NCBI RefSeq assembly: GCF_013155125.1
Contig: NZ_CP053564.1
Span: 7,113,726 to 7,177,725, forward strand
Length of the DNA: 64,000 bases
DNA from: Pseudonocardia broussonetiae
GTDB taxonomy: Bacteria; Actinomycetota; Actinomycetes; Mycobacteriales; Pseudonocardiaceae
Direction: 5' to 3'
The notes under the pieces are model-generated. The model did not search any database. It worked only from the letters and a program-made list of their open reading frames with translations, and was not told the origin of the DNA. This document shows, one piece after another, positions 16,682 through 25,471 of the stretch (positions are counted from its first letter, which is position 1; the number at the start of each line of letters is the position of its first letter). The position numbers and the translations under genes were made by a program.

Positions 16682-17362
16682 CTACTGCGCGACGACCGCG
16701 TCCCCGTCGACCTCCGACGCCCCCGGGGTGGGGGCGAAGGGGGGCGGGGCGTCGCGGTCGAAGTAGCCCTGGCCGATCTCGTCGCACGAGGCACCGGGCT
16801 CGGGGTGGGTGTAGCGGTTCTGGCGCAGCGCGGCGACGAACTGGTCGATGCGCGGGTCGTCGGCGTCGTCGAGGGCGAGCTGGTGGCCCCACGACTGCAG
16901 CGACACCGGCGACCCCTGCCCGGGGTAGGGCGAGAGCAGCATGTACGGCTGTCCCTCGACGCGGGCGATGAGCGCGTCGAGCGCGGCGCCGTCGACCTCG
17001 TCGGGGTCGTAGGTGATCCACACGGCGCCGTGCTCCAGGGAGTGGACGGCGTTCTCGCTGCGCAGCGGACGCGGGTAGACCACGCCGCTGCACGCGGCCC
17101 ACGCCTGGTCGTGCGCGCCGCCGATCGGCGGCGTGGACGTGTACGCCACGCGCTGGTCGGGGCCGACGTGCTGCGGGTTCTCGAACACCTCCCCCACGAC
17201 GCCGTCGATCTGCGTCGACGGGTCCCGGACCTCGGCGGTCGGGGTGAACGCGGCGAGGTCGACCTGCGCCGCCTGCCCCGGCAGCACGCCGCACCCGGAA
17301 AGCAGCAGGGCCGCGGTGGCGAGCGGGGCCGCGAGCGACAGGGCGTGAGTGGTCCGGCGCAC
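16682..17362 (-). CDS. DUF3105 lipoprotein
   Basis: 226 residues. A lipoprotein signal peptide ends LLLSGCG with the lipidated Cys24, so the protein is anchored outside the membrane. The body shows the DUF3105 pattern: YTSTPPIGGAHDQAWAACSG, then AVHSLEHGAVWITYDP, then SWGHQLALDDADDPRIDQFV. His and Cys positions are conserved in this family, whose function is unknown. The GTG start at 17362 has TAGCGT 6 nt upstream (leaderless). It converges on glcF and diverges from the TPP-enzyme homologue; neither neighbour suggests a role. Confidence 0.85.
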   Translation of the reverse strand: MRRTTHALSLAAPLATAALLLSGCGVLPGQAAQVDLAAFTPTAEVRDPSTQIDGVVGEVFENPQHVGPDQRVAYTSTPPIGGAHDQAWAACSGVVYPRPLRSENAVHSLEHGAVWITYDPDEVDGAALDALIARVEGQPYMLLSPYPGQGSPVSLQSWGHQLALDDADDPRIDQFVAALRQNRYTHPEPGASCDEIGQGYFDRDAPPPFAPTPGASEVDGDAVVAQ

Positions 17363-17488
17363 GGCGTGACGCTACGACATCCGGCCGATCGCCCTCACCC
17401 GGGTGCCGAGCGTGACCGCGTTACGCCGATCGAAGCAACCCGCGCCCGACCGCAGGCGGCCGGCGCCCCGGCCGGGCAAGGTCTTCCC

Positions 17489-18826
17489 ATGGACGCGCTG
17501 CGCACGGGAGCCACTGCGGTCGCCGAGACGCTCGCCGCGCACGGCGTCGACACCGCCTTCGGCGCCCCCGGCCACCCGCTCCACCGCCCGCTCGTCGACG
17601 CCGGGGTGGCCGTGGTCGCCCTCCCCGACGACGACGCCGCCCGACGGGCCGCCGCGGCCTACGCGCGCGTCGGCGGGCGACCCGGCGTGCTGCTGTCCGC
17701 GAGGCCGGACCGGCTGGGCGGCACCGGGACGCTGCTCGTCCTCACCGCGCGCGGCGACGGCCCGGCCCGCGGCGCCGACGACACCGCCGCCGCGGTCGCC
17801 GATGCGCTCACGGCGATGCGCCGGGGGCGGCTGCGGACCGTGTCGGTCGACGTGGCACCGGACGTCCTCGACGGCGCGTGGGACGGCCGCCCGCCCGCCG
17901 CCGCCGACGCGAGCCCGCCCGTCGCCGACCCCGACGCCGTCGCGCGGGCCGCCGACCTGCTGCGCGCCGCGGAGAAGCCGCTGGTCGTCGTCGGGGCCGG
18001 GGCGGTCGGCGCCGGCGGCGAGCTGACCGAGCTGGTGCAGGCCCTCGGCGCGCCCGTCGTCACCACGACGAGCGGCAAGGGCGTCGTCGACGACGGGCAC
18101 CCGCTGTCGGCGGGCGCCTCGGTCCGCCTGCCCGCGGTGGCCGGCGCGGCCGCCGACAGCGACGTCGTCCTCGTGGTGGGTAGCGGGTTCGCCTGCCCCG
18201 ACGGCGTGCCGGTGATCGGGATCGACGTCGACGCGGACCGCCTGCCGCCCGGCGGGGTCGGCCTCCTCGGCGACGCGGCCGCCACCGTCGCCGCCCTGCG
18301 CGCGGCCCTGCCCCGGTGGGCATCGGGGATCGGCGTCGTCCGCGCGGCGGCGCTGCGCGCGGAGTGCCGCGAGCAGGCCCGCGCCGACGGCCGCGCGTTC
18401 GAGCTCGTCAACGACGTCCTGCGCGAGGCCCTGCCCGCCCACGGGGTGCTCGTCGGCGGCGCCACCCCGGTCTCGCGGCTGGGCTCGGTGCACTTCTTCC
18501 CGGTCCCGGCCCCGCGCCTGTTCTGCGACGGCGGGCTGCCCGCGGCCGTCGGGGCGTCGATGGTGCGGCCCGCGCGCCCGGTGGTCGCGCTGCTCGGCAC
18601 GGGCGCGCTGGCCTGCGCCTCCGCGGAGCTCGCGGCCGCCGTCGAGCTGGGGCTCGCGCTGCCCGTCGTCGTGGTGCGCGACGGCAGCGACGACGGCCGC
18701 ACCGACGGCCGGACGCCCCACGACGTCCGCGCGCTCGAGGTGCGCGCCGACGAGCCCGACGACCTCCCCGACCTGCTCCTCGACGCGTGGGAGGCAGACC
18801 GGCCCACGGTGATCCGGCTGGGCTGA
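17489..18826 (+). CDS. Degenerate thiamine-pyrophosphate enzyme homologue
   Basis: 445 residues, about 100 shorter than acetolactate synthase or glyoxylate carboligase, whose fold it follows. The N-terminal PYR domain is recognisable (GVDTAFGAPGHPLHRPLVDAG) but the catalytic Glu of the usual RHEQGAA motif is replaced (LPDDDAARRA), and the stretch that normally carries GPGATN is missing. The middle domain is well preserved (RAAEKPLVVVGAGAVGAGGE). In the PP domain the Mg-TPP motif GDG...NN reads GTG...RDG. It therefore probably cannot bind Mg-TPP normally. Its position between glcDEF and a glycolate/lactate permease hints at a link to glyoxylate, but this is inference. Confidence 0.7.
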   Translation: MDALRTGATAVAETLAAHGVDTAFGAPGHPLHRPLVDAGVAVVALPDDDAARRAAAAYARVGGRPGVLLSARPDRLGGTGTLLVLTARGDGPARGADDTAAAVADALTAMRRGRLRTVSVDVAPDVLDGAWDGRPPAAADASPPVADPDAVARAADLLRAAEKPLVVVGAGAVGAGGELTELVQALGAPVVTTTSGKGVVDDGHPLSAGASVRLPAVAGAAADSDVVLVVGSGFACPDGVPVIGIDVDADRLPPGGVGLLGDAAATVAALRAALPRWASGIGVVRAAALRAECREQARADGRAFELVNDVLREALPAHGVLVGGATPVSRLGSVHFFPVPAPRLFCDGGLPAAVGASMVRPARPVVALLGTGALACASAELAAAVELGLALPVVVVRDGSDDGRTDGRTPHDVRALEVRADEPDDLPDLLLDAWEADRPTVIRLG

Positions 18827-18874
18827 CGCCTCTCGTCCTGCCGGATCGCGTGAGCTGACGCACACTCGGAACCC

Positions 18875-20548
18875 ATGTGGTCCAGGGCAGTGTCGTCCGA
18901 ACCGGTGCAGATCCTCCAGACATCGCTGGCGCAGTACCAGCAGGACCCCGAGGCGGTGGGCGGGCTCGGGCTGTCCGCGCTCGTCTCGGTGGTGCCGCTC
19001 GCCGTGGTGCTCGTCCTGCTGGGCGTGCTGCGGGTGCGGGCGCAGTGGGCGGCGCTGGCCGGGCTCGCCGCGGCGCTCCTGGTCGCCGTCGTCGGGTTCG
19101 GGATGCCGTTCGGGATGTCGCTGTCGGCGGCCGCGCACGGTGCCGTGTTCGGGCTCTTCCCGATCCTGTGGATCGTGGTGAACGCCCTGTGGGTGTTCAA
19201 CATGACCGTCGCCACCGGCCACTTCGACGTCCTGCGCCGCAGCTTCGGGACGCTGTCGATCGACACGCGGACGCAGGCCATCCTCGTCGCGTTCTGCTTC
19301 GGCGGGCTGCTGGAGGCCCTCGCCGGCTTCGGGGCGCCCGTCGCGATCACCTCGGTGATGCTGGTGGCGCTGGGCTTCGCGCCCCTCAAGGCCGCCGTCG
19401 TCGCGCTGGTCGCCAACACCGCCCCGGTCGCGTTCGGCGCGATGGGCGTCCCGGTCATCACCCTGGCCCAGGTCACCGGGCTGCCGCTGGACGTCGTCTC
19501 GTCGACGGTCGGCCGCCAGACCCCGCTGCTCGCGCTGTTCGTCCCGCTCGTGCTGGTGTTCATCGTCGACGGGCGCCGCGGCCTGCGCGAGGCGTGGGTG
19601 CCGGCGGTCGGATGCGGCGTGGTGTTCGCGCTCGGGCAGTTCCTGACGTCGAACTTCCTCTCCGTGGAGCTCACCGACATCGTCGCCTCGCTGCTGGGCG
19701 CGGTCGCGGTCTTCGCGCTCGCCCGCGTCCAGCCGAACGCGGTGTGGGCGGCGCGCCAGCCCGCCGTCGCCTCCCCGGGCGGCCCGGGCACCGCCCAGGC
19801 CCCCGACTCGCGGACCGAGATCCGCAAGGCCTACGCGCCCTACGCGATCATCATCGTCGTCTTCGCGCTGGCCCAGCTGCCCGGCATCAAGCAGGCCCTG
19901 GCGTCGGTCAAGATCGCCTTCCCGTGGCCGGGCCTCGACGTCCTCACCCCCGACGGCGCCCGCGACAAGGTCAACGACTTCTCGTTCTCGGTCCTGTCGA
20001 CGGCCGGCACGCTGATGGTGCTCGCCGGCGTCATCGTGGCGGTCGTGCTCGGCGTCGGGCTCCGCCGGACGCTCACCACCTGGGCCACGACCGTCGCCGA
20101 GCTCAAGTGGGCGATCCTCACCGTCGCCTCGGTGCTCGCGCTGGCCTACGTCATGAACGCCTCGGGCCAGACCACCTCGATCGGCCTGTTCGTCGCCGGG
20201 GCGGGCGCGGCGCTCGCGTTCCTGTCGCCGGTGCTGGGCTGGTTCGCGGTGGCCGTGACCGGCTCCGACACCTCGGCCAACGCGCTGTTCGGCTCCCTGC
20301 AGGTCACCGCGGCCCAGGGCGCCGGGCTGCCGCCGGAGCTCCTGGCCAGCGCCAACTCCTCGGGCGGCGTGCTGGGCAAGATGCTGAGCCCGCAGAACCT
20401 GACGATCGCCGCGGCGGCCGTCCGGCTCGAGGGCCAGGAAGGCACGCTGCTGCGCAAGGTCATCGGCTGGAGCCTGGGCATGCTCGTGATCCTGTCCACG
20501 CTCATCGCGCTGCAGGCCACGCCGGTGCTCAGCTGGATGCTGCCCTGA
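18875..20548 (+). CDS. L-lactate/glycolate permease (LctP family)
   Basis: 557 residues, about 13-14 hydrophobic helices. LctP/GlcA family carriers import L-lactate, D-lactate and glycolate with protons. Family features seen are LFPILWIVVNALWVFNMT, FGGLLEALAGFGAPVAITSVML, VANTAPVAFGAMGVPVIT and the C-terminal GSDTSANALFGSLQ and SANSSGGVLGKMLSPQNL. Length matches E. coli LldP/GlcA (551-560). Placed 49 nt after the TPP-like gene and 2.3 kb from glcF, it most likely feeds glycolate (or lactate) to GlcDEF. The start ATG 18875 is the first in frame; no strong ribosome site is visible. Confidence 0.9.
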   Translation: MWSRAVSSEPVQILQTSLAQYQQDPEAVGGLGLSALVSVVPLAVVLVLLGVLRVRAQWAALAGLAAALLVAVVGFGMPFGMSLSAAAHGAVFGLFPILWIVVNALWVFNMTVATGHFDVLRRSFGTLSIDTRTQAILVAFCFGGLLEALAGFGAPVAITSVMLVALGFAPLKAAVVALVANTAPVAFGAMGVPVITLAQVTGLPLDVVSSTVGRQTPLLALFVPLVLVFIVDGRRGLREAWVPAVGCGVVFALGQFLTSNFLSVELTDIVASLLGAVAVFALARVQPNAVWAARQPAVASPGGPGTAQAPDSRTEIRKAYAPYAIIIVVFALAQLPGIKQALASVKIAFPWPGLDVLTPDGARDKVNDFSFSVLSTAGTLMVLAGVIVAVVLGVGLRRTLTTWATTVAELKWAILTVASVLALAYVMNASGQTTSIGLFVAGAGAALAFLSPVLGWFAVAVTGSDTSANALFGSLQVTAAQGAGLPPELLASANSSGGVLGKMLSPQNLTIAAAAVRLEGQEGTLLRKVIGWSLGMLVILSTLIALQATPVLSWMLP

Positions 20549-20573
20549 CCGCTGCTCCGCGGCGGGCCGGCGG

Positions 20574-21550
20574 TCACCGGGAGAAGTGCTCCCAGCCGCC
20601 CGGCCCGCCCTCGTAGGGCCGCCCGTCCACCAGCACGGCGGGCTCCCCCGCCGACACCGAGCCGATCACCGTCCAGCCCTCCGGGGCGCCGGAGGGGAAG
20701 GTGGCGACGAGGGCGTGGTCCTCCCCGCCGGTCAGGATCCAGTGCACCGGGTCGACGCCCAGCGCCTTTCCGACGTCGGCGAGCCGGCCGGCCACCGTGA
20801 ACGCCGACGACCGCACGTCGACGACGACCCCGGACGCCGCCGCGACGTGCCCGAGGTCGGCGAGCAGCCCGTCGGACACGTCGATCATCGCGGTGGCCCC
20901 GGCCCGGGCGGCCTGCGGACCGGCCGCGTAGGGCGGCTCGGGCACCCGGTGCGCCCCGACGACCGCCACCGGCGACCGGAACCCCCGCGCCAGCACCGCC
21001 CACCCGGCCGCCGCCCAGCCCAGGCGCCCGGCCACCGCGACGACGTCGCCCGGGCGCGCGCCGCCCCGCGTCACCGGCGGCCGGCCCTCCAGCGACCCCA
21101 GCGCGGTGACCGACAGCACGAGCTGCGACGACGCCGCCACGTCCCCGCCCACCACCCCCCCGCCCCCGCGGAGGCGGCCTCGGCCCACAGCCCGTCGGTG
21201 ATGCCCTGCAGGACCGGCACGTCGGTGTCGGCCGGGCAGGCCAGCCCGACCAGCAGCGCCGTCGACACCGCCCCCATCGCCGCGACGTCCGCCAGGTTCG
21301 CCGCCGCCGCCTTGCGCCCGATCTGCTCGGGCGAGGACCAGTCGAACCGGAAGTGCACGCCCTCGACCAGCACGTCGGTGCACGCCACGACCCGCCCGTC
21401 CGGTGCTGCGACGACCGCGGCGTCGTCGCCGGGCCCCAGCAGCGTCGACGCCGGCTGCGCCCGCCCGGCCGTCACGCTGGAGATCAGGCCGAACTCGCCG
21501 AGCGAGGCGAGGGTGATCTTCTTCTCCGCAGGGGTCGACGGTGTGGGCAA
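20574..21550 (-). pseudogene. thiL: Thiamine-monophosphate kinase, frameshifted in a G7 run
   Basis: Phosphorylates thiamine monophosphate to the active cofactor. The N-terminal part (from TTG 21550, preceded by GGAGGG) shows GEFGLI, LGPGDDAAV and DVLVEGVHF. The C-terminal part, in another frame, shows GGDVAASSQL, VTRGGARPGD, MIDVSDGLLADLGHVA and GGEDHAL, all ThiL motifs. The frames break at codon ~131 in a run of seven C on the plus strand (21155-21161). One extra base would restore a normal 325-residue enzyme. A homopolymer sequencing error is the simplest explanation; a real mutation or slippage-controlled expression is possible. The gene converges on the permease gene. Confidence 0.85.
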
Positions 21551-21644
21551 GGGGGTTCCCTCCGGTACGTTCGGCGTCCGACCTCCCCACGGGCGGTCCG
21601 GGCGTGATCAGCCAGAACGAACAACGCAGTGGAAGGGGCACGAC

Positions 21645-21884
21645 GTGGTGCAGGCGTACATCTTGGTCCAGACCGAGGTCGGGAAGGCCGCGGCCGTGGC
21701 CTCCGCGATCGCCGGGATCACCGGGGTGATCTCGGCGGAGGACGTCACCGGGCCCTACGACGTCATCGTGCGCGCGGAGGCCGACGATGTCGACCTCCTC
21801 GGGCAGCTCGTCGTCGCGCAGGTGCAGGGCGTCAACGGGATCACCCGCACGCTGACCTGCCCGGTGGTCCACCTCCCCTCCTGA
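21645..21884 (+). CDS. Stand-alone Lrp/AsnC ligand-binding domain protein
   Basis: 79 residues, only the RAM/Lrp C-terminal domain with no DNA-binding part. It reads YILVQTEVGKAAAVASAIA, then VTGPYDVIVRAEADDVDLLG, ending TRTLTCPVVH, the usual dimerising ferredoxin-like fold that binds amino acids. The GTG start at 21645 follows GGAAGGGG. Such single-domain proteins commonly sit beside thiL in actinobacteria. They may modulate full-length Lrp regulators, which is not proven here. The DUF3515 gene begins 13 nt downstream. Confidence 0.88.
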   Translation: MVQAYILVQTEVGKAAAVASAIAGITGVISAEDVTGPYDVIVRAEADDVDLLGQLVVAQVQGVNGITRTLTCPVVHLPS

Positions 21885-21897
21885 GGGGGTCACCGAC

Positions 21898-22458
21898 GTG
21901 CCCGCCCCCACCCGACGCCCGCCGCTGCCGGTCCTCATCGCGATCGCGCTGCCGCTGCTGCTCGCCGTGGTGGTGGCGGGCATCGGGCTCACCGCCCGGT
22001 TCTCCGAGCCCGCCGCGCCCGGCCCGGACACCTCGCCGCTGGCCACTCCCCCCGTCGAGGCGCCCGCCGCCTCCGGCCCGGAGTGCACCGCGCTGCTCGC
22101 CCGCCTCGACGGCGACCTCCCCGCGGGCGACGCCACCCTCCCCGTCCGCCCGCTGGCCGATCCCGCGCCCGCCGGCGTCCGCGCCTGGGCCGCCGTCCCC
22201 CGCCCGGTCGTGCTGCGCTGCGGGCTCCCCCGCCCGCAGGAGCTCACACCCACGTCCGCGCTGCTGGAGATCGACGGCGTGCAGTGGCTGGAGCTCGACG
22301 ACGGCGTGCCCGAGCCCGTCGTCGTCACCTACGTCGCCGTCGACCGGCCCGTCTACGTCGTCCTGACCACGCCGGTCGACGCCGGGAGCGGCCCGCTGCA
22401 GGCCGTCTCCGGCGTGGTGCGCGACACACTGCCCGCCACCCCCGTGGCGGTCAGGTAA
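21898..22458 (+). CDS. DUF3515 membrane-anchored protein
   Basis: 186 residues. One N-terminal hydrophobic anchor (about 11-30) is followed by a Pro/Ala linker and an extracytoplasmic domain with two conserved cysteines (ECTALLARL and VLRCGLPRP) and the DGVQWLELDDG segment of DUF3515. Function unknown. M. tuberculosis has the same neighbourhood (Rv2980 between thiL and ddlA). The GTG at 21898 lies 13 nt after the Lrp-domain gene on the same strand, probably one unit. The two Cys probably form a disulfide. Confidence 0.85.
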   Translation: MPAPTRRPPLPVLIAIALPLLLAVVVAGIGLTARFSEPAAPGPDTSPLATPPVEAPAASGPECTALLARLDGDLPAGDATLPVRPLADPAPAGVRAWAAVPRPVVLRCGLPRPQELTPTSALLEIDGVQWLELDDGVPEPVVVTYVAVDRPVYVVLTTPVDAGSGPLQAVSGVVRDTLPATPVAVR

Positions 22459-22466
22459 GGGCGTTC

Positions 22467-22472
22467 TACCCT
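22467..22472 (+). promoter_or_regulatory. -10 hexamer TACCCT of the DtxR-type gene
   Basis: TACCCT ends 6 nt before ATG 22479 without a ribosome site, indicating an own leaderless promoter just after the DUF3515 stop. Confidence 0.45.
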
Positions 22473-22478
22473 CGGTGC

Positions 22479-23141
22479 ATGGTGACGATGTCCCGGGCCA
22501 CCGAGGACTACCTCAAGGCGATCTACAACCTCGCCCATCTCGGGGGACCCGTCACCACCAGCACCCTGGCCACCGAGCTGGGGGTGTCCTCGCCGTCGGT
22601 GTCGGCGATGCTCAAGCGGCTCGAGGACGGCGCGCTGCTCGACCGGCCCGACCACCGCACCGTCGCCCTCACCCCCGAGGGCGAGCGCGCCGCGCTGCGG
22701 GTCGTGCGCCGCCACCGGCTGCTGGAGACCTTCCTCGCCCGCGTTCTCGACGTGCCCTGGGACGAGGTGCACGAGGAGGCCGAGCTCCTGGAGCACGCGC
22801 TGTCCGACCGGCTCGAGGAGCGCATCGACGCCGCGCTCGGCCACCCCACGCACGACCCCCACGGCGACCCGATCCCGCCCCGCGACGGCCCGCACGTCGA
22901 GGTCCGGGGCACCCCGCTCGACGACGTGCCGGCCGGCGCGCGCTTCTGCGTCGACCGCGTGTCCGACCGCGACAGCGCCGCCCTGCGCTACCTCGGCGAC
23001 CTGGGCGTCGTGCCGGGCGCGGAGCTGTCGGTGGAGGAGCAGGCCCCGTTCGGCGGGCCGCGCTGGGTGCGCGTGGGCGACGACCGGCACGCGCTGGGCG
23101 CCGCCCTGACCGGGCTCGTGCACGGGCACGTGGTCGTCTAG
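22479..23141 (+). CDS. DtxR/MntR-family metal-dependent transcriptional regulator
   Basis: 220 residues. The N-terminal winged helix ([31 protein letters not shown]) is followed by the metal-binding dimerisation domain ([20 protein letters not shown] then [19 protein letters not shown], rich in His/Glu ligands). A C-terminal SH3-like FeoA domain starts near residue 145 ([14 protein letters not shown]). This is the IdeR/MntR layout. It should sense Fe2+ or Mn2+ and repress uptake genes; which metal cannot be told. ATG 22479 is chosen from the leaderless promoter. It converges on ddl with a 4-nt overlap. Confidence 0.88.
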   Translation: MVTMSRATEDYLKAIYNLAHLGGPVTTSTLATELGVSSPSVSAMLKRLEDGALLDRPDHRTVALTPEGERAALRVVRRHRLLETFLARVLDVPWDEVHEEAELLEHALSDRLEERIDAALGHPTHDPHGDPIPPRDGPHVEVRGTPLDDVPAGARFCVDRVSDRDSAALRYLGDLGVVPGAELSVEEQAPFGGPRWVRVGDDRHALGAALTGLVHGHVVV

Positions 23142-24229
23142 CGGAGGCCCGTCCCGCGCGCGAGGGCCGTGTCGATCAGGGTCGTGAGCAGCGTCGGGTA
23201 GTCGAGGCCGGTCACGGCCCAGACCCGCGGGAACATCGAGATCGGCGTGAAGCCGGGCATCGTGTTGACCTCGTTCACGGTGAGCTCGCCGTCGGCGCCC
23301 ACGAAGAAGTCGACGCGGGCGAGGCCCTGGCCGTCGAGCGCGCGGAACGCGGCCACGGCCATCTCGCGGACGCGGTCGGACACCTCGTCGTCGAGCTTGG
23401 CGGGGATGTCGAACTCGCAGACGTCGTCGAGGTACTTGGCGTCGAAGTCGTACCACTCGACGTCACCGACGAGGCGGATCTCGGCCGCCACGCTCGCGCG
23501 GACCGAGCCGTCGGGGAACTCCAGCACCCCGACCTCGATCTCCCGCCCGACGACCGCGGCCTCGACCAGCACCTTCGGGTCGTGCTCGCGGGCGGTGGCG
23601 ATCGCGGCGTCGAGGTCGGCCCAGTCGGTGACGCGGGTGATCCCGACCGACGATCCGGCCCGGGCGGGCTTGACGAACGCCGGCAGCCCGACGCGCTCGC
23701 GCTCGTCGGCCGTGAGCGTCGGGACGTGCGGACGGAGCACGACGACGGTGCCGACCGGCAGCCCCTCGGCGGCGAGCAGCTTCTTGGTGAACTCCTTGTC
23801 CATGCCCGCGGCGCTGGCCAGCACGCCCGCGCCGACGTAGGGCACGCCCGCCATCTCCAGCAGCCCCTGGATCGTGCCGTCCTCGCCGTAGGGGCCGTGC
23901 AGCACCGGGAACACGACGTCGACGCCGGAGAACACCTCACCGGCGCGGTCGGCGTCGAGGACGACGATGCCGCCGCGGGTGGGGTCGCCGGGCAGGGCGA
24001 GGGCGGTGCGGGAGCCGTCGACCGAGGGGAGCTCGCGGCCGGAGATCGCCAGCTCGCGGGGGTCGTCGCTGCCCAGGACCCAGGCCCCGGCCGGGGTGAT
24101 CCCGACCGGGACGATCTCGAACCGCTCGCGGTCGACGTGGCCCAGCACGCTGCCCGCCGACACGCAGGAGATCGCGTGCTCGCTGCTGCGCCCGCCGAAG
24201 ACCACGGCCACCCTGGTGCGTCCCGTCAT
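23138..24229 (-). CDS. ddl: D-alanine--D-alanine ligase
   Basis: 363 residues, standard length. Joins two D-Ala with ATP to make the peptidoglycan precursor dipeptide. Seen are [19 protein letters not shown] at the N-terminus, [28 protein letters not shown] in the ATP grasp, the WYDFDAKY active-site loop with Tyr, and the C-terminal Mg-binding [17 protein letters not shown]. The Tyr in the loop fits D-Ala-D-Ala rather than D-Ala-D-Lac specificity. Its ATG overlaps the stop of the upstream MarR-type gene (ATGA), so the two are translationally coupled, an unusual partnership for ddl. Confidence 0.95.
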   Translation of the reverse strand: MTGRTRVAVVFGGRSSEHAISCVSAGSVLGHVDRERFEIVPVGITPAGAWVLGSDDPRELAISGRELPSVDGSRTALALPGDPTRGGIVVLDADRAGEVFSGVDVVFPVLHGPYGEDGTIQGLLEMAGVPYVGAGVLASAAGMDKEFTKKLLAAEGLPVGTVVVLRPHVPTLTADERERVGLPAFVKPARAGSSVGITRVTDWADLDAAIATAREHDPKVLVEAAVVGREIEVGVLEFPDGSVRASVAAEIRLVGDVEWYDFDAKYLDDVCEFDIPAKLDDEVSDRVREMAVAAFRALDGQGLARVDFFVGADGELTVNEVNTMPGFTPISMFPRVWAVTGLDYPTLLTTLIDTALARGTGLR

Positions 24230-24681
24230 GGCGCGAGACTAGGCCCCGGGCCCGGCGGGACGACCAGGGACCGCAGCGCGGCCCGCAGTGCGGCGCGCTG
24301 CTCGTCGGTGAGGTCGGCGAGGAGTTCGTCGTCCAGCCGCTGCGCGGAGGCGCGGACCCGGTCGAGCAGCTCGTGGCCGCGGTCGGTCACCTCCAGGCGC
24401 GCCCGGTGCCCCTGGCCGGGCAGCGCGCGCCGCACGGCGCCGAGCTCCTCCAGCCCGCGGACGGTGGCGTGCATGCTCTGCGCCGTGACGCCGGCGCGCC
24501 GGGCCAGGTCGCTGTAGGACAGCTCGGGCCGGTGCACGAGGTGCCCGAGCGCGCCCAGGTGCCGCAGCGTGAGCCCCAGCCCGGCCAGCTCCGACTCCAC
24601 CCGCCGCCCCAGGATCCGCCCCGCGCCGACGAGCATCAGCACCGACGACGACGCCATCAGCGGCACCCGCTCGGACTCCAT
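24226..24681 (-). CDS. MarR-family transcriptional regulator
   Basis: 151 residues, winged-helix MarR fold. The recognition helix region is [20 protein letters not shown] then [12 protein letters not shown], and the wing carries [17 protein letters not shown]. The start ATG 24681 follows GGGGAGG. It overlaps ddl by 4 nt in the same direction and diverges from a small membrane-protein gene at 24742, the more likely target. The ligand is unknown. Confidence 0.85.
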   Translation of the reverse strand: MESERVPLMASSSVLMLVGAGRILGRRVESELAGLGLTLRHLGALGHLVHRPELSYSDLARRAGVTAQSMHATVRGLEELGAVRRALPGQGHRARLEVTDRGHELLDRVRASAQRLDDELLADLTDEQRAALRAALRSLVVPPGPGPSLAP

Positions 24682-24729
24682 CGCACGATCCTCCCCCGGG
24701 CCGCGCTTCCGCGCGCCATCAGCCTGGCT

Positions 24730-24735
24730 TAAAGT
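24730..24735 (+). promoter_or_regulatory. -10 hexamer TAAAGT, leaderless
   Basis: TAAAGT ends 6 nt before GTG 24742 in the 60-bp gap shared with the divergent MarR gene, so MarR could repress here. Confidence 0.4.
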
Positions 24736-24741
24736 CGGCCT

Positions 24742-25176
24742 GTGACCGCTTTCCTGCTCTCCGTCCACGTGATCGCCGCGATCGTGCTCATCGGCCCCGT
24801 CACCGTCGCCACCAGCCTGTTCCCCCGCTACGCGCGGGAGGGGAACACCGCCGTCGTCGACGCGCTGCACCGGATCAGCCGGGTGTACGCCGTGCTGGGC
24901 GTGTCGGTGCCCGCGTTCGGGCTGGCCACCGGCGCGGCGATGGGGGTACTCGGCGACGCCTGGCTGATCGTGTCGATCCTGCTGACGGCGGGCGCCGCGG
25001 CGCTGCTCGCGCTCGTCGTGCTCCCCGGCCAGAGCCGCGCCGTCGCCGCGCTGCACGCGGACGGCACGACGGCGGCGTCCCCGCGCCTGGCGACGGCGTC
25101 CGGCGTCTTCGCGCTCACGTGGGCCGTCGTCGTGGTGCTGATGATCGTGCGCCCCGGCTCCACGACGGGCGTCTGA
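24742..25176 (+). CDS. Four-helix membrane protein (DUF2269-like)
   Basis: 144 residues with four hydrophobic helices (about 3-24, 46-68, 73-94, 118-138) and short loops. The N-terminal pattern FLLSVHVIAAIVLIGPV resembles DUF2269 membrane proteins, but the match is weak. The GTG start follows a leaderless promoter. The next membrane gene starts 1 nt after its stop, so they form a pair possibly controlled by the divergent MarR regulator. A role in transport or redox at the membrane would be a guess. Confidence 0.7.
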   Translation: MTAFLLSVHVIAAIVLIGPVTVATSLFPRYAREGNTAVVDALHRISRVYAVLGVSVPAFGLATGAAMGVLGDAWLIVSILLTAGAAALLALVVLPGQSRAVAALHADGTTAASPRLATASGVFALTWAVVVVLMIVRPGSTTGV

Positions 25177-25177
25177 G

Positions 25178-25471
25178 GTGCGCCTGCTGGCCGTCGCGGC
25201 CGTCGTGGAGGCGGTGTCGCTGGTCGTGCTGCTGGCGAACCGGCTGACCGTCCACCTCGACCCGGTCACCTCGGTCACCGGGCCGGTGCACGGCACGGCC
25301 TACCTCGTGGTGATCGGCGCGGTGCTGCTCGTGCCCGGAGCCTCCCGCACCGCCCGGCTGCTCGCGCTCGTCCCGGGCGTCGGCGGGGCGCTGGCGCTGC
25401 GCCGTCTGCGCGGCGACGCCGCTACGGCCGGAAGCGCGACTCCAGGTCGTGGATCTCGGGCAGGCCGATGA
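25178..25471 (+). CDS. Small membrane protein (DUF3817-like)
   Basis: 97 residues. Three hydrophobic segments with the GPVHGTAYLVVI pattern typical of DUF3817 proteins. The last about 17 codons overlap the 3' end of the convergent lyase gene (25422-25471), and the tail is Gly/Ser/Arg rich, so its end may be poorly constrained. GTG 25178 follows the preceding stop by one base. Function unknown. Confidence 0.65.
   Translation: MRLLAVAAVVEAVSLVVLLANRLTVHLDPVTSVTGPVHGTAYLVVIGAVLLVPGASRTARLLALVPGVGGALALRRLRGDAATAGSATPGRGSRAGR

Noticed and set aside
17489..18826. Functional glyoxylate carboligase (gcl)
   Set aside because: Catalytic Glu, GPGATN region and GDG...NN motif are altered or missing, and it is about 100 residues short.
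23138..24229. D-Ala-D-Lac ligase linked to vancomycin resistance
   Set aside because: The active-site loop has Tyr as in ordinary Ddl and no vanH or vanX is present.
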